Below, one piece after another: positions 34,462 to 41,635 of a stretch of 41,635 nucleotides of DNA. Position 1 is the stretch's first letter. Each line of letters begins with the position of its first letter. Both the position numbers and the translations under genes were made by a program. The notes below the pieces were generated by a model. It had not been told where the DNA came from and did not search any database. It saw nothing but the letters and a program-made list of their open reading frames with translations. Source of the stretch: Alistipes sp. (GTDB lineage: Bacteria; Bacteroidota; Bacteroidia; Bacteroidales; Rikenellaceae); assembly GCA_017546345.1 (NCBI GenBank), contig JAFYXB010000054.1:1-41635 (forward strand), written 5' to 3'.

Positions 34462-35793
34462 CTATAAATCGCTATTCCACTCTCCATCGGCTCCTGCATA
34501 GATAATCGCACGGCTATCACCCTTTGCCTTGAGTAGTTCGTAAGCCTTGTACATATTGTATCCATTCCCCGAGCCATCGTTACCCAACGAGAATGCAATG
34601 ATACAGACGTGGTTATGTGCTCTATCGTACATCGCCTCAACACGCTGCAGATACTCCTCCGTAAGTTCTGGAGCATTCGACGGCGTGCCACCCACACTGC
34701 GGTTATCACCCATCGAGGGTGATGATATTGCAGCGCAGTCGATTACATAAATTCCAATATGGTCGCAGATATCGTAGAACCACTGCGGCTGTGGATAGTT
34801 GGGACATAGGGTGTTAATGCCCGAGTTTTTAAGGGCCTTGATTTCGCGCTCCGTCGTTGCTCGATCTGAGGCTGCATTATACGCCCTCTTATTCAGCTTC
34901 AACGCCTTGCCAAAGAGCGTTATATCGCCTTCGGCCGTATAGCCATACTCGGCAAAACCTACACTTAAGGGGATATACTCCCAGAGCATACCGCTACGCT
35001 TCACATAGAGCATCAGGTCGTATAGCTTGGGATTCTCTGCCGACCAGCGATTAGGATTTGAGTGGTATATATAGGGGCGAAAACGGAGCGTATCACGCGA
35101 ATGTCCCACCAAGTATAGGTCATTGACGCTATACTCCATAAGTTTTCCATCTGGCGCATAAATATCGTAGCCTATATCTATGGTCTCGTCTGTCGAAAAC
35201 GAGTTATTGGCAATCACGTCGAGATGTAGCTGTGCGAAACGGCCGAGCGAATCGGGGAGCATACGCACGTGATAGTCGTAGATGGCCAAGCGACGCTGCG
35301 CAAAGATGTAGCAATTCGTAAACTTCTTACGCTCGGCCTGTTGCAAACCCTCGTCGAGGCGCGACATATATGGCTCGGCAACGGTTACAATAGCCACGGT
35401 ATTCTCGCCCTGATCTAAATATGGCGATATGTAGAGATCGGTCGGCGTGAAACGATCTATAGCCTGAGTAATCTGCTGTCCGTTGATAAAAATAGTGTAG
35501 TCCTCACCAATGTTCTCAATGTGCATATAAGCATCATAGTCGTTCCACGCTGCGGGCACCTCGATAACCTGCTCGTAGACACTGCGCACCGCACCCTCCT
35601 CGCTACTAAACTGCAAGGTGGGAGCGAGAGCTATATGCTTGTCGATACCCGAGCGAATGTCGCGTCGAGCATCCTCTCGCTTGTCGTAACATATAAATTC
35701 TGAACGTGTGATACGTGCCTGTGCCGAGGCCTCGGGACCAAGAATTGAGGCTATGATGAGCATAAAAAGCCCTATAATCGTAGATCTTTGCAT
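34462..35793 (-). CDS. Truncated secreted GH2 (LacZ-like) relative
   Basis: A 443-residue protein with a signal peptide (cleavage near EASAQA) and the N-terminal two-thirds of a LacZ-type GH2 enzyme. It has a sugar-binding domain (FINGQQI, YISPYLDQGENTVAIVTV), an Ig-like domain, and the start of the barrel (EIKALKNSGINTLCPNYPQPQWFYDICDHIGIYVID). The acid/base motif SLGNESGNG reads S-L-G-N405-D406-G-S-G-N-G. The protein then ends at EWNSDL, before the nucleophile region. It therefore cannot be a normal glycosidase. No remnant of the missing part follows, because rlmH begins 9 bp later. A binding role or decay are the alternatives. Confidence 0.75.
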   Translation of the reverse strand: MQRSTIIGLFMLIIASILGPEASAQARITRSEFICYDKREDARRDIRSGIDKHIALAPTLQFSSEEGAVRSVYEQVIEVPAAWNDYDAYMHIENIGEDYTIFINGQQITQAIDRFTPTDLYISPYLDQGENTVAIVTVAEPYMSRLDEGLQQAERKKFTNCYIFAQRRLAIYDYHVRMLPDSLGRFAQLHLDVIANNSFSTDETIDIGYDIYAPDGKLMEYSVNDLYLVGHSRDTLRFRPYIYHSNPNRWSAENPKLYDLMLYVKRSGMLWEYIPLSVGFAEYGYTAEGDITLFGKALKLNKRAYNAASDRATTEREIKALKNSGINTLCPNYPQPQWFYDICDHIGIYVIDCAAISSPSMGDNRSVGGTPSNAPELTEEYLQRVEAMYDRAHNHVCIIAFSLGNDGSGNGYNMYKAYELLKAKGDSRAIIYAGADGEWNSDL

Positions 35794-35816
35794 AGTTTTA
35801 GTCGCAATATTTCAGA

Positions 35817-35846
35817 CAAAGGTACAAAAAAGTGTAGCAAGTGCAA
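35817..35846 (-). promoter_or_regulatory. Promoter for the GH2-like/rlmH pair
   Basis: On the minus strand TTG (35844-35846) is followed after 19 nt by TACCTTTG (35817-35824), an exact match to the Bacteroidota consensus, 23 bp ahead of the GH2-like start. Confidence 0.7.
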
Positions 35847-35866
35847 TCGGAAAGCAAAAAAATTAG

Positions 35867-35874
35867 TAACTTTG
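35867..35874 (+). promoter_or_regulatory. -7 box of asnS
   Basis: TAACTTTG matches TAnnTTTG, 59 bp upstream of the asnS start. No clear -33 TTG is seen. It lies back-to-back with the minus-strand promoter. Confidence 0.55.
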
Positions 35875-35933
35875 CGTGATTATATCCCCAACGAATAGGA
35901 GAGAACAAAAGATAATATAAAATATACAGAGTC

Positions 35934-37322
<1,389 letters not shown>

Positions 37323-37347
37323 GACTAGGAAGATAGCCACTCGCCAT

Positions 37348-37385
37348 ACGAACGGCCGGCCCATGGCCGACTGTTCGTTTTTTTT
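37348..37385 (+). terminator. Rho-independent terminator after asnS
   Basis: ACGAACGGCCGG pairs with the GGCCG-ACT-GTTCGT arm across CCAT, followed by a run of eight T. It lies between asnS and rpoN. Confidence 0.88.
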
Positions 37386-37398
37386 AATGTTATAAACT

Positions 37399-38838
37399 AT
37401 GGCAAACCGACTCCAACAGACCATTGCGCTGCAGACCAAAATCTCGCCGCAACAGATACAGATGATAAAGCTCCTCGAACTGCCCACGATGCAGCTCGAA
37501 GAGCGCATCAAGCGTGAGATTGAGGATAACATCGTCTTGGAGGAGGATAGCGATGCGAAGAGCGAGGAGCAAAGCGATGGCATCGAGCTGCCGGAGAAGA
37601 TTTCGGTAGATGAGTATATCGGCAAGGAGGATGACACGCCATCGTACAAGGCTCGTGCAAACAACTTCTCGAAGGATGACAAGCAGCGCCCTGTCTATAT
37701 CACCGAGGGCCGTTCACTCGGCGAGTCGCTCATCGAGCAGCTACGCTTCCGCCAACTTACGAGCGAGGAGATGGTCGTAGCGGCATATATCGTCGGTAGC
37801 ATCGACGATGACGGCTACCTACGTCGCGACCTTGTATCGCTCTCCGACGACCTGGCCTTCACACGTGGTATGGAGGTAAGCGTCGAGGAGATAGAGCGTA
37901 TCTTAGCCCTTGTGCAGGAGCTCGAGCCCGCGGGCATCGGAGCACGCACGCTACAAGAGTGCCTACAACTACAGCTCGCACGCCAGCGTCTCGATACGCC
38001 CACGAAGCGTCTTGCGGCCAAGATTGTTAATTCGCACTTCGAAGCCTTTGCCAAGAAGCACTACGAGCGTCTTATTCAGCGACTTGCAGTGTCGGAGGCT
38101 GAGTTTCGCGATGCGATAGACCATATCCGCGGCCTCTCGCCTAAGCCCGGCAACCTATATGCCGATGGTGGCATAGATACTGCACCATACATCGTGCCCG
38201 ACTTCCTGCTCGACAATAGCGAGGGTGCAATGAGCCTCGCGCTCAACTCGGCAGGCATCCCCGAGGTACGTATCTCGCGCCGTTATCACGATATGATGCG
38301 CGATATGGTGGCACCCGACGGCACGGTGAAGGCAAAGGATAAGGAGGCGTTGCAGTTTGTTAAGAGCAAGATCGACTCGGCAAAGTGGTTTATATCGGCT
38401 ATCAAGCAGCGTCAGGATACGCTGATGCGCACGATGCAGACAATTCTGGAGTTGCAGCGAGAGTACTTCGCCGATGGCGATAAGAGCAAGCTACGCCCGA
38501 TGATTCTCAAGGATGTTGCCGACCGCACAGGATTGGACGTTTCGACAATATCTCGCGTGGTAAATAGCAAGTATATACAGACCTCGTTCGGCATTATTCT
38601 GCTTAAGTCGCTCTTCTCGGAGGGTATGCAGACCTCTTCGGGCGAGGAGGTGTCGAGCCACGAGATAAAGAAGATCTTGCAGGACTGCATCGACACCGAG
38701 GATAAGCGCCACCCTCTGACAGATGAGAACCTTATGGATATTCTCAACGACAAGGGCTATCGCATAGCGCGACGCACGGTGGCTAAGTATAGAGAGATGT
38801 TGGATATTCCCGTTGCGCGTATGCGCAAACAGATATAG
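37399..38838 (+). CDS. rpoN: RNA polymerase sigma-54 factor
   Basis: A 479-residue sigma-54. Region I is QQTIALQTKISPQQIQMIKLLELPTMQLEERIKREIEDN, an activator-interacting glutamine/leucine-rich segment. An acidic linker follows (residues about 45-75). The core-binding region contains LEPAGIGARTLQECLQLQL. The helix-turn-helix segment is LKDVADRTGLDVSTISRVVNSKYIQTSFG, and the RpoN box ARRTVAKYREMLDIP is near the end. It directs transcription from -24/-12 promoters with enhancer-binding ATPases, none of which is encoded here. Confidence 0.96.
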   Translation: MANRLQQTIALQTKISPQQIQMIKLLELPTMQLEERIKREIEDNIVLEEDSDAKSEEQSDGIELPEKISVDEYIGKEDDTPSYKARANNFSKDDKQRPVYITEGRSLGESLIEQLRFRQLTSEEMVVAAYIVGSIDDDGYLRRDLVSLSDDLAFTRGMEVSVEEIERILALVQELEPAGIGARTLQECLQLQLARQRLDTPTKRLAAKIVNSHFEAFAKKHYERLIQRLAVSEAEFRDAIDHIRGLSPKPGNLYADGGIDTAPYIVPDFLLDNSEGAMSLALNSAGIPEVRISRRYHDMMRDMVAPDGTVKAKDKEALQFVKSKIDSAKWFISAIKQRQDTLMRTMQTILELQREYFADGDKSKLRPMILKDVADRTGLDVSTISRVVNSKYIQTSFGIILLKSLFSEGMQTSSGEEVSSHEIKKILQDCIDTEDKRHPLTDENLMDILNDKGYRIARRTVAKYREMLDIPVARMRKQI

Positions 38839-38958
38839 GAGTAAGAGGTTCGGCCGATTAAGCAACCTCCATTATGAAAGAAGAGTAAATTCGTGGGACA
38901 ACGGTCGATATTTCCATTTTTTTTGTATCTTTACCCAAGAAATAATATCATAGAGAGT

Positions 38959-39609
38959 ATGAAGAGATCTATAATTGCACTATGCGTAGCTTTATTTACT
39001 TCGGTGTCGGCATTTGCAACAATGCCCGCAGGCAGCTACGACGAGGAGCTACATGGAGCTGATAAGCAGCATAATAAGCTAAAGCATCAGGTAGATATAA
39101 ACGTGGGCTACATCGCTGGTGGCAAGCTCAACACCAAGAACTTGGGCAAGATAAAGACAAATCTTGCACGCCCCTATGTTGATGTTGTCTATGGCGCACG
39201 TTTCAACAAATTTCTCTTTGCGGGTATTGGTACAGGCGTGCAGTATGCCTATGGTGAGTGCAACCTCGTGCATCTATCATCGGCACCCTCACCCGACACT
39301 TGGGGCATGATCTCTATTCCACTATACGCCAGCGTGAAGGGCTATTTCCCCGTAAGTCGCCTCGTTGCGCCATACATCGGTTTGGGCATCGGCCACAACT
39401 TCGTCGCAGGGTCGAACTTTAGCAAAGAGGGATACGGCAAGATTAAAGGCGGTCTTTACTGCAAGTTTGGCGCAGGTGTCACGGTGGGCAAGTTTAACGT
39501 AAGCCTCGGTTTGGCATCGCAGAGCTTGAAGTGGATAAACCCAAATGGCGAGGTAAACTTCAGCGCAGGAAACAACGCTGGATATATCGAAATCGGCGTG
39601 AAATTTTAG
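38959..39609 (+). CDS. Small outer-membrane beta-barrel protein
   Basis: A 216-residue protein. The start is ATG at 38959, which begins a signal peptide (KRSIIALCVALFTSVSAFA); an upstream in-frame ATG at 38893 would put 22 unrelated residues in front. The mature part has alternating strands with aromatic girdles (VDINVGYIAGG, PYVDVVYGARF, FLFAGIGTGVQYAYG, SRLVAPYIGLGIGHNF, KFNVSLGLASQSL) and ends in the barrel-like IEIGVKF. This fits an 8-stranded outer-membrane barrel. Function is unknown. TATCTTTA (38926-38933) upstream is one base from the -7 consensus. Confidence 0.78.
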   Translation: MKRSIIALCVALFTSVSAFATMPAGSYDEELHGADKQHNKLKHQVDINVGYIAGGKLNTKNLGKIKTNLARPYVDVVYGARFNKFLFAGIGTGVQYAYGECNLVHLSSAPSPDTWGMISIPLYASVKGYFPVSRLVAPYIGLGIGHNFVAGSNFSKEGYGKIKGGLYCKFGAGVTVGKFNVSLGLASQSLKWINPNGEVNFSAGNNAGYIEIGVKF

Positions 39610-39682
39610 CATACAAGCATCAAAAAGCGCCACTTTTGGCATCATTACCAAAAAATATGGCTACCCCGCAGGATTGCCCTTC

Positions 39683-39717
39683 ATCGGCGGTGAAATACAA
39701 TTCACCGCCGATTTTGT
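39683..39717 (+). terminator. Rho-independent terminator after the barrel gene
   Basis: A perfect 12-bp stem (ATCGGCGGTGAA at 39683-39694 against TTCACCGCCGAT at 39701-39712) is followed by TTTTG. It is 73 bp beyond the stop of the small barrel gene. Confidence 0.85.
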
Positions 39718-39850
39718 TGAGTATCAGTGGATTGTGGCACAGGCTTGTGAAATGACTTTTTTGTGCGTAAATGGATTGAGAGCAGATTTTGCCCTTTGTG
39801 TGTAGTCTTCTATGTAGTATAAATTAAGTGCAAATAAGATATAATATTTA
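39718..39850. other. AT-rich gap before the DUF4160 promoter
   Basis: Nothing convincing is coded here. The stretch becomes AT-rich toward 39830-39850, just ahead of the palindromic promoter of the DUF4160/DUF2442 pair. Confidence 0.4.
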
Positions 39851-39890
39851 CCAAATTATTTGGTGGTCTAAAAAATTAGACCTATATTTG
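39851..39890 (+). promoter_or_regulatory. Promoter with two palindromes, candidate operator
   Basis: TTTG (39859-39862) and TATATTTG (39883-39890) are 20 nt apart, an excellent promoter. CCAAATTATTTGG (39851-39863) is a perfect palindrome over the -33 element. GGTCTAA-AAAA-TTAGACC (39865-39882) is a perfect 7-bp inverted repeat filling the spacer. This is the expected place for autorepression by the HTH protein encoded second in the operon. Confidence 0.7.
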
Positions 39891-39912
39891 CGTAGACAAA
39901 ACAAATACTATT

Positions 39913-40149
39913 ATGCCTACAATTTTTGAAATTTTCGGACTGCGCTTCTTTTTCTACTCTGACGAGCATCTGCCGATTCACGTTCATATTGAGTATGGAG
40001 GTAACGATGCAAAGGTTGAAATTGCCACTCGCAAGGTAGTTCAAAATCGAGGCTTGAAACCACGAGAGTTGAAAAAAGCAACGCAGTTGATTGAGATGTA
40101 CGAGCAGGAGATTATCAAGGCTTGGCACGATTATTTCGACAAAGAGTAA
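39913..40149 (+). CDS. DUF4160 domain protein
   Basis: A 78-residue protein matching the DUF4160 family: MPTIFEIFGLRFFFYSDEHLPIHVHIEYGGNDAKVEI and the C-terminal ELKKATQLIEMYEQEIIKAWHDYF. The conserved HxHV segment (PIHVHI) suggests a metal or catalytic site, but no activity is established. DUF4160 genes commonly precede a DUF2442 gene, and the pair is often listed among possible toxin-antitoxin modules; that is not proven. The partner starts 14 bp after this stop. Confidence 0.85.
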   Translation: MPTIFEIFGLRFFFYSDEHLPIHVHIEYGGNDAKVEIATRKVVQNRGLKPRELKKATQLIEMYEQEIIKAWHDYFDKE

Positions 40150-40163
40150 AACACCGTTTAACT

Positions 40164-40577
40164 ATGGAGAAGATTATTAAAATTTCGTTTTGCGGTAACG
40201 ATATATGTGTCGTTACCGACAGTGGGAAGGAGTACCGCAAGGCGTTAGAGTTCTTCCCCACACTGAAAGAGGCTACACCATCACAGCGTGAGCACTACCA
40301 AATAAACAAGTTTGGCGATGCTGTGCGTTGGGCAGAGATAGACGAGGATATTCACATCACAAGCTTAACAGATGGTGCTCAGCCGACAGAGAATGCTATT
40401 ACGGCAACATTTCGCAAATTCCCATTTCTTAATGTGTCGGAGGTGGCACGCTCTCTTGGTATGCACAAGAGCCTGCTTTCTAAGTATATCTACGGTACCA
40501 AAAAGCCCTCAGCAAAGCGAGAAAAGGAGATTCTCGATGCTTTGCGAGAGTTGGGTCGTCAGTTAGCGCAGATATAA
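40164..40577 (+). CDS. DUF2442 protein with C-terminal helix-turn-helix
   Basis: A 137-residue protein. The start is ATG at 40164; an upstream in-frame ATG at 40122 lies inside the DUF4160 gene and adds unrelated residues. Residues about 1-85 match DUF2442 (FCGNDICVVTDSGKEYRKALEFFPTLKEATPSQREHYQINKFGDAVRWAEIDEDIHI). Residues about 90-135 form an XRE-like helix-turn-helix (LNVSEVARSLGMHKSLLSKYIYGTKKPSAKREKEILDAL). It is probably a DNA-binding repressor, or an antitoxin-like partner of DUF4160. The palindromes in the shared promoter are likely targets. Confidence 0.85.
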   Translation: MEKIIKISFCGNDICVVTDSGKEYRKALEFFPTLKEATPSQREHYQINKFGDAVRWAEIDEDIHITSLTDGAQPTENAITATFRKFPFLNVSEVARSLGMHKSLLSKYIYGTKKPSAKREKEILDALRELGRQLAQI

Positions 40578-40623
40578 TTACTCAATAATCTCTCTTTTCG
40601 GCACGTTATTTCTAAATTTTCAC

Positions 40624-40631
40624 TATTTTTG
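40624..40631 (+). promoter_or_regulatory. -7 box upstream of the candidate RNA
   Basis: TATTTTTG matches TAnnTTTG. The -33 position holds no clean TTG (TTTCG at 40596-40600 is nearest). It could start the candidate RNA at about 40638 or a leader for the lipoprotein gene. Confidence 0.45.
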
Positions 40632-40851
40632 CGAATTGAAATTTTACTATTTTGGGTAATGAATCGTCTTTTTGCGACATACGGCAATCACATAATCTCC
40701 TATGCAACGGCATCGGAGTCATTGCTCGCAATGCTTACCCCCCCTATAAATATCCTTATAATCAGATAGTTAGCTGTAATATTGCAGCTAAAAGTCATCT
40801 ATCGGCGTTACCACTTGGCATATTGTGTGCCCAGTGTGTAACGCCTTTTTT
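40632..40851 (+). ncRNA. Candidate structured RNA or leader, about 215 nt
   Basis: This gene-free stretch is dense in paired elements. GGGTAA (40654-40659) pairs with TTACCC (40735-40740), closing a domain. Inside it is the hairpin CTCC-T-ATGC-AACG-GCAT-C-GGAG (40697-40718). GATAG plus TTAGCTG (40765-40776) pairs with CAGCTAA (40785-40791) plus CTATC (40799-40803), and a strong terminator follows. A 71-codon frame crosses it but has no similarity or good ribosome site. I do not recognise a known RNA family. It may be a free small RNA or a terminator-controlled leader of the lipoprotein gene 45 bp downstream. Confidence 0.4.
40804..40851 (+). terminator. Strong terminator ahead of the last lipoprotein gene
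   Basis: GGCGTTAC (40804-40811) pairs with GTAACGCC (40838-40845). The inner arm CACTTGGCA pairs with TGCCCAGTG with one mismatch and a bulge, and six T follow. It would stop transcripts before the gene at 40897 unless regulated. Confidence 0.85.
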
Positions 40852-40896
40852 GTGTGCAAATTCTTAAACATTAAATAATTTCAAAATTCTAAACGT

Positions 40897-41635
40897 ATGA
40901 AGATTTTTAAGTTAATGGCAATTGCCCTTGTGGCAATGTTGGGTTTCAACAGTTGTTCAGAAGACTGCGACCACGATTTTATTGAGGTAGATTACAGCAA
41001 AGACCTCGTTGGTACTTGGACTTGTCTTACTGCTGACTATGCAGAGGCTTTGGTTATCAAGGCTGATGGTTCAGTGGTTTCAACAGGTGTAGAAAATGGT
41101 GAGTATTGGGATGGTGTAAAGGGTAGCATCAAGACTACCAACAACAAGATGACCTTGCTTTTTGAGGACAACGACAACTACGAGGGACGTTTTGAAATGA
41201 TTTGCGGTGAGGCTTTCACTATCTTTGACGAGAATGGCAAGCACCTTACCTACCGCTACTGTGCTAACGACCTTGCTGATGAGGTTGTAGGTATGTGGGT
41301 ATGTAATGATAGTCGTTTACCAGGAGTAGAAAATCATATGGGTATTACAACCTATTCTGCGAATGGCAAAATGACGATGACCACAGCAAATTCTGAATTT
41401 ATTGCTGATGGTCTTGTAAATGCAGAGTCTGATTATAAGGTTGTAGGCAATTTGATGTTTATTACCATTTCTGCTGGCGAGAAGCCTATGTATGTTGCTC
41501 GTGAACTCACATATTCTCCTGATGCGACAACTGTGGGCGATATTATGACGCTTAAAACCTATGAAGAAACGGGATTAAGAACGTCTTCTTGGCTCCGCGT
41601 GAAGGAAGGTCTCAACCTCTCTGGCAAAACATACG
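40897..41635 (+). CDS. Lipocalin-like lipoprotein, 3'-partial
   Basis: The frame starts at ATG 40897 and is open to the end of the window (at least 246 residues). The signal peptide MKIFKLMAIALVAMLGFNSCSED has a lipobox (FNSC). The mature part contains at least two similar beta-rich units: DLVGTWTCLTADYAEALVIKADG and, about 100 residues later, EVVGMWVCNDSRLPGVENHMGITTYSANGK. A third may begin at LNLSGKTY. Each resembles the lipocalin-like/DUF-type domains of Bacteroidales lipoproteins, with the usual G-x-W start. Codon use is richer in GGT, GCT and GAC-AAC than the flanks. Function is unknown; surface or periplasmic ligand binding is plausible. Confidence 0.75.
   Translation, partial: MKIFKLMAIALVAMLGFNSCSEDCDHDFIEVDYSKDLVGTWTCLTADYAEALVIKADGSVVSTGVENGEYWDGVKGSIKTTNNKMTLLFEDNDNYEGRFEMICGEAFTIFDENGKHLTYRYCANDLADEVVGMWVCNDSRLPGVENHMGITTYSANGKMTMTTANSEFIADGLVNAESDYKVVGNLMFITISAGEKPMYVARELTYSPDATTVGDIMTLKTYEETGLRTSSWLRVKEGLNLSGKTY

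Noticed and set aside
40652-40867. A 71-codon frame before the last lipoprotein gene
   Set aside because: It crosses the structured region and the terminator, lacks a ribosome site and shows no recognisable sequence.

Overview
The window looks like a chromosomal segment of a gut Bacteroidales bacterium, probably Rikenellaceae (Alistipes-like) judging by moderate GC with many GAG/GGC/CTC codons. The phylum is supported by Bacteroidota-type promoters (TTG or TTTG, about 19-20 nt, then TAnnTTTG), an UpxY-type NusG paralogue heading a glycan locus, DUF4296 and Big_5 lipoproteins, and secreted glycoside hydrolase family 2 (GH2) relatives. The genus is inference. No tRNA, rRNA, CRISPR array, transposase or integrase was recognised.

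Layout. (1) 1-5836: the end of prmA, a WbqC-family gene, a secreted GH2-family protein on the minus strand, then cvpA-rsgA-trmH. (2) 5837-6326: a gene-free gap with a terminator and two related nested palindromes. (3) 6327-16670: a long co-directional run of a polysaccharide flippase, holB, folK, four envelope lipoprotein or barrel genes, rbfA, a LolC/E-like permease and an amidohydrolase. (4) 16671-17272: a terminator, a strong promoter and a structured leader of about 300 nt. (5) 17273-33828: a surface-glycan (O-antigen or capsule) locus. (6) 33876-38838: a shared terminator, rlmH and a truncated GH2 relative on the minus strand, then asnS and rpoN. (7) 38959-41635: a small barrel protein, a DUF4160/DUF2442-HTH pair under a palindromic promoter, a candidate structured RNA and a 3'-partial lipoprotein.

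How the glycan locus works together. UpxY probably carries RNA polymerase through the leader and operon. A WecA-like transferase loads the first sugar phosphate on undecaprenyl phosphate. Ugd would supply UDP-glucuronate and RfbACDB would supply dTDP-L-rhamnose. Two GT2 enzymes (one rhamnosyltransferase-like) extend the repeat, a hexapeptide acyltransferase decorates it, Wzx flips it and Wzy polymerises it. No Wzc/Wza export genes lie in the window.

The least described part is the AT-richer centre. A fused LicC-like nucleotidyltransferase/PLP enzyme overlaps by one base an ornithine-cyclodeaminase-family dehydrogenase, followed by Wzx and a LicD-family transferase. I propose that this module makes and attaches a CDP-activated, nitrogen-containing phospho-substituent. 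Other points worth a second look are two secreted GH2-fold proteins that have lost catalytic residues, the nested palindromes, the palindromic promoter of the DUF4160/DUF2442 pair and the candidate RNA at about 40632-40851.
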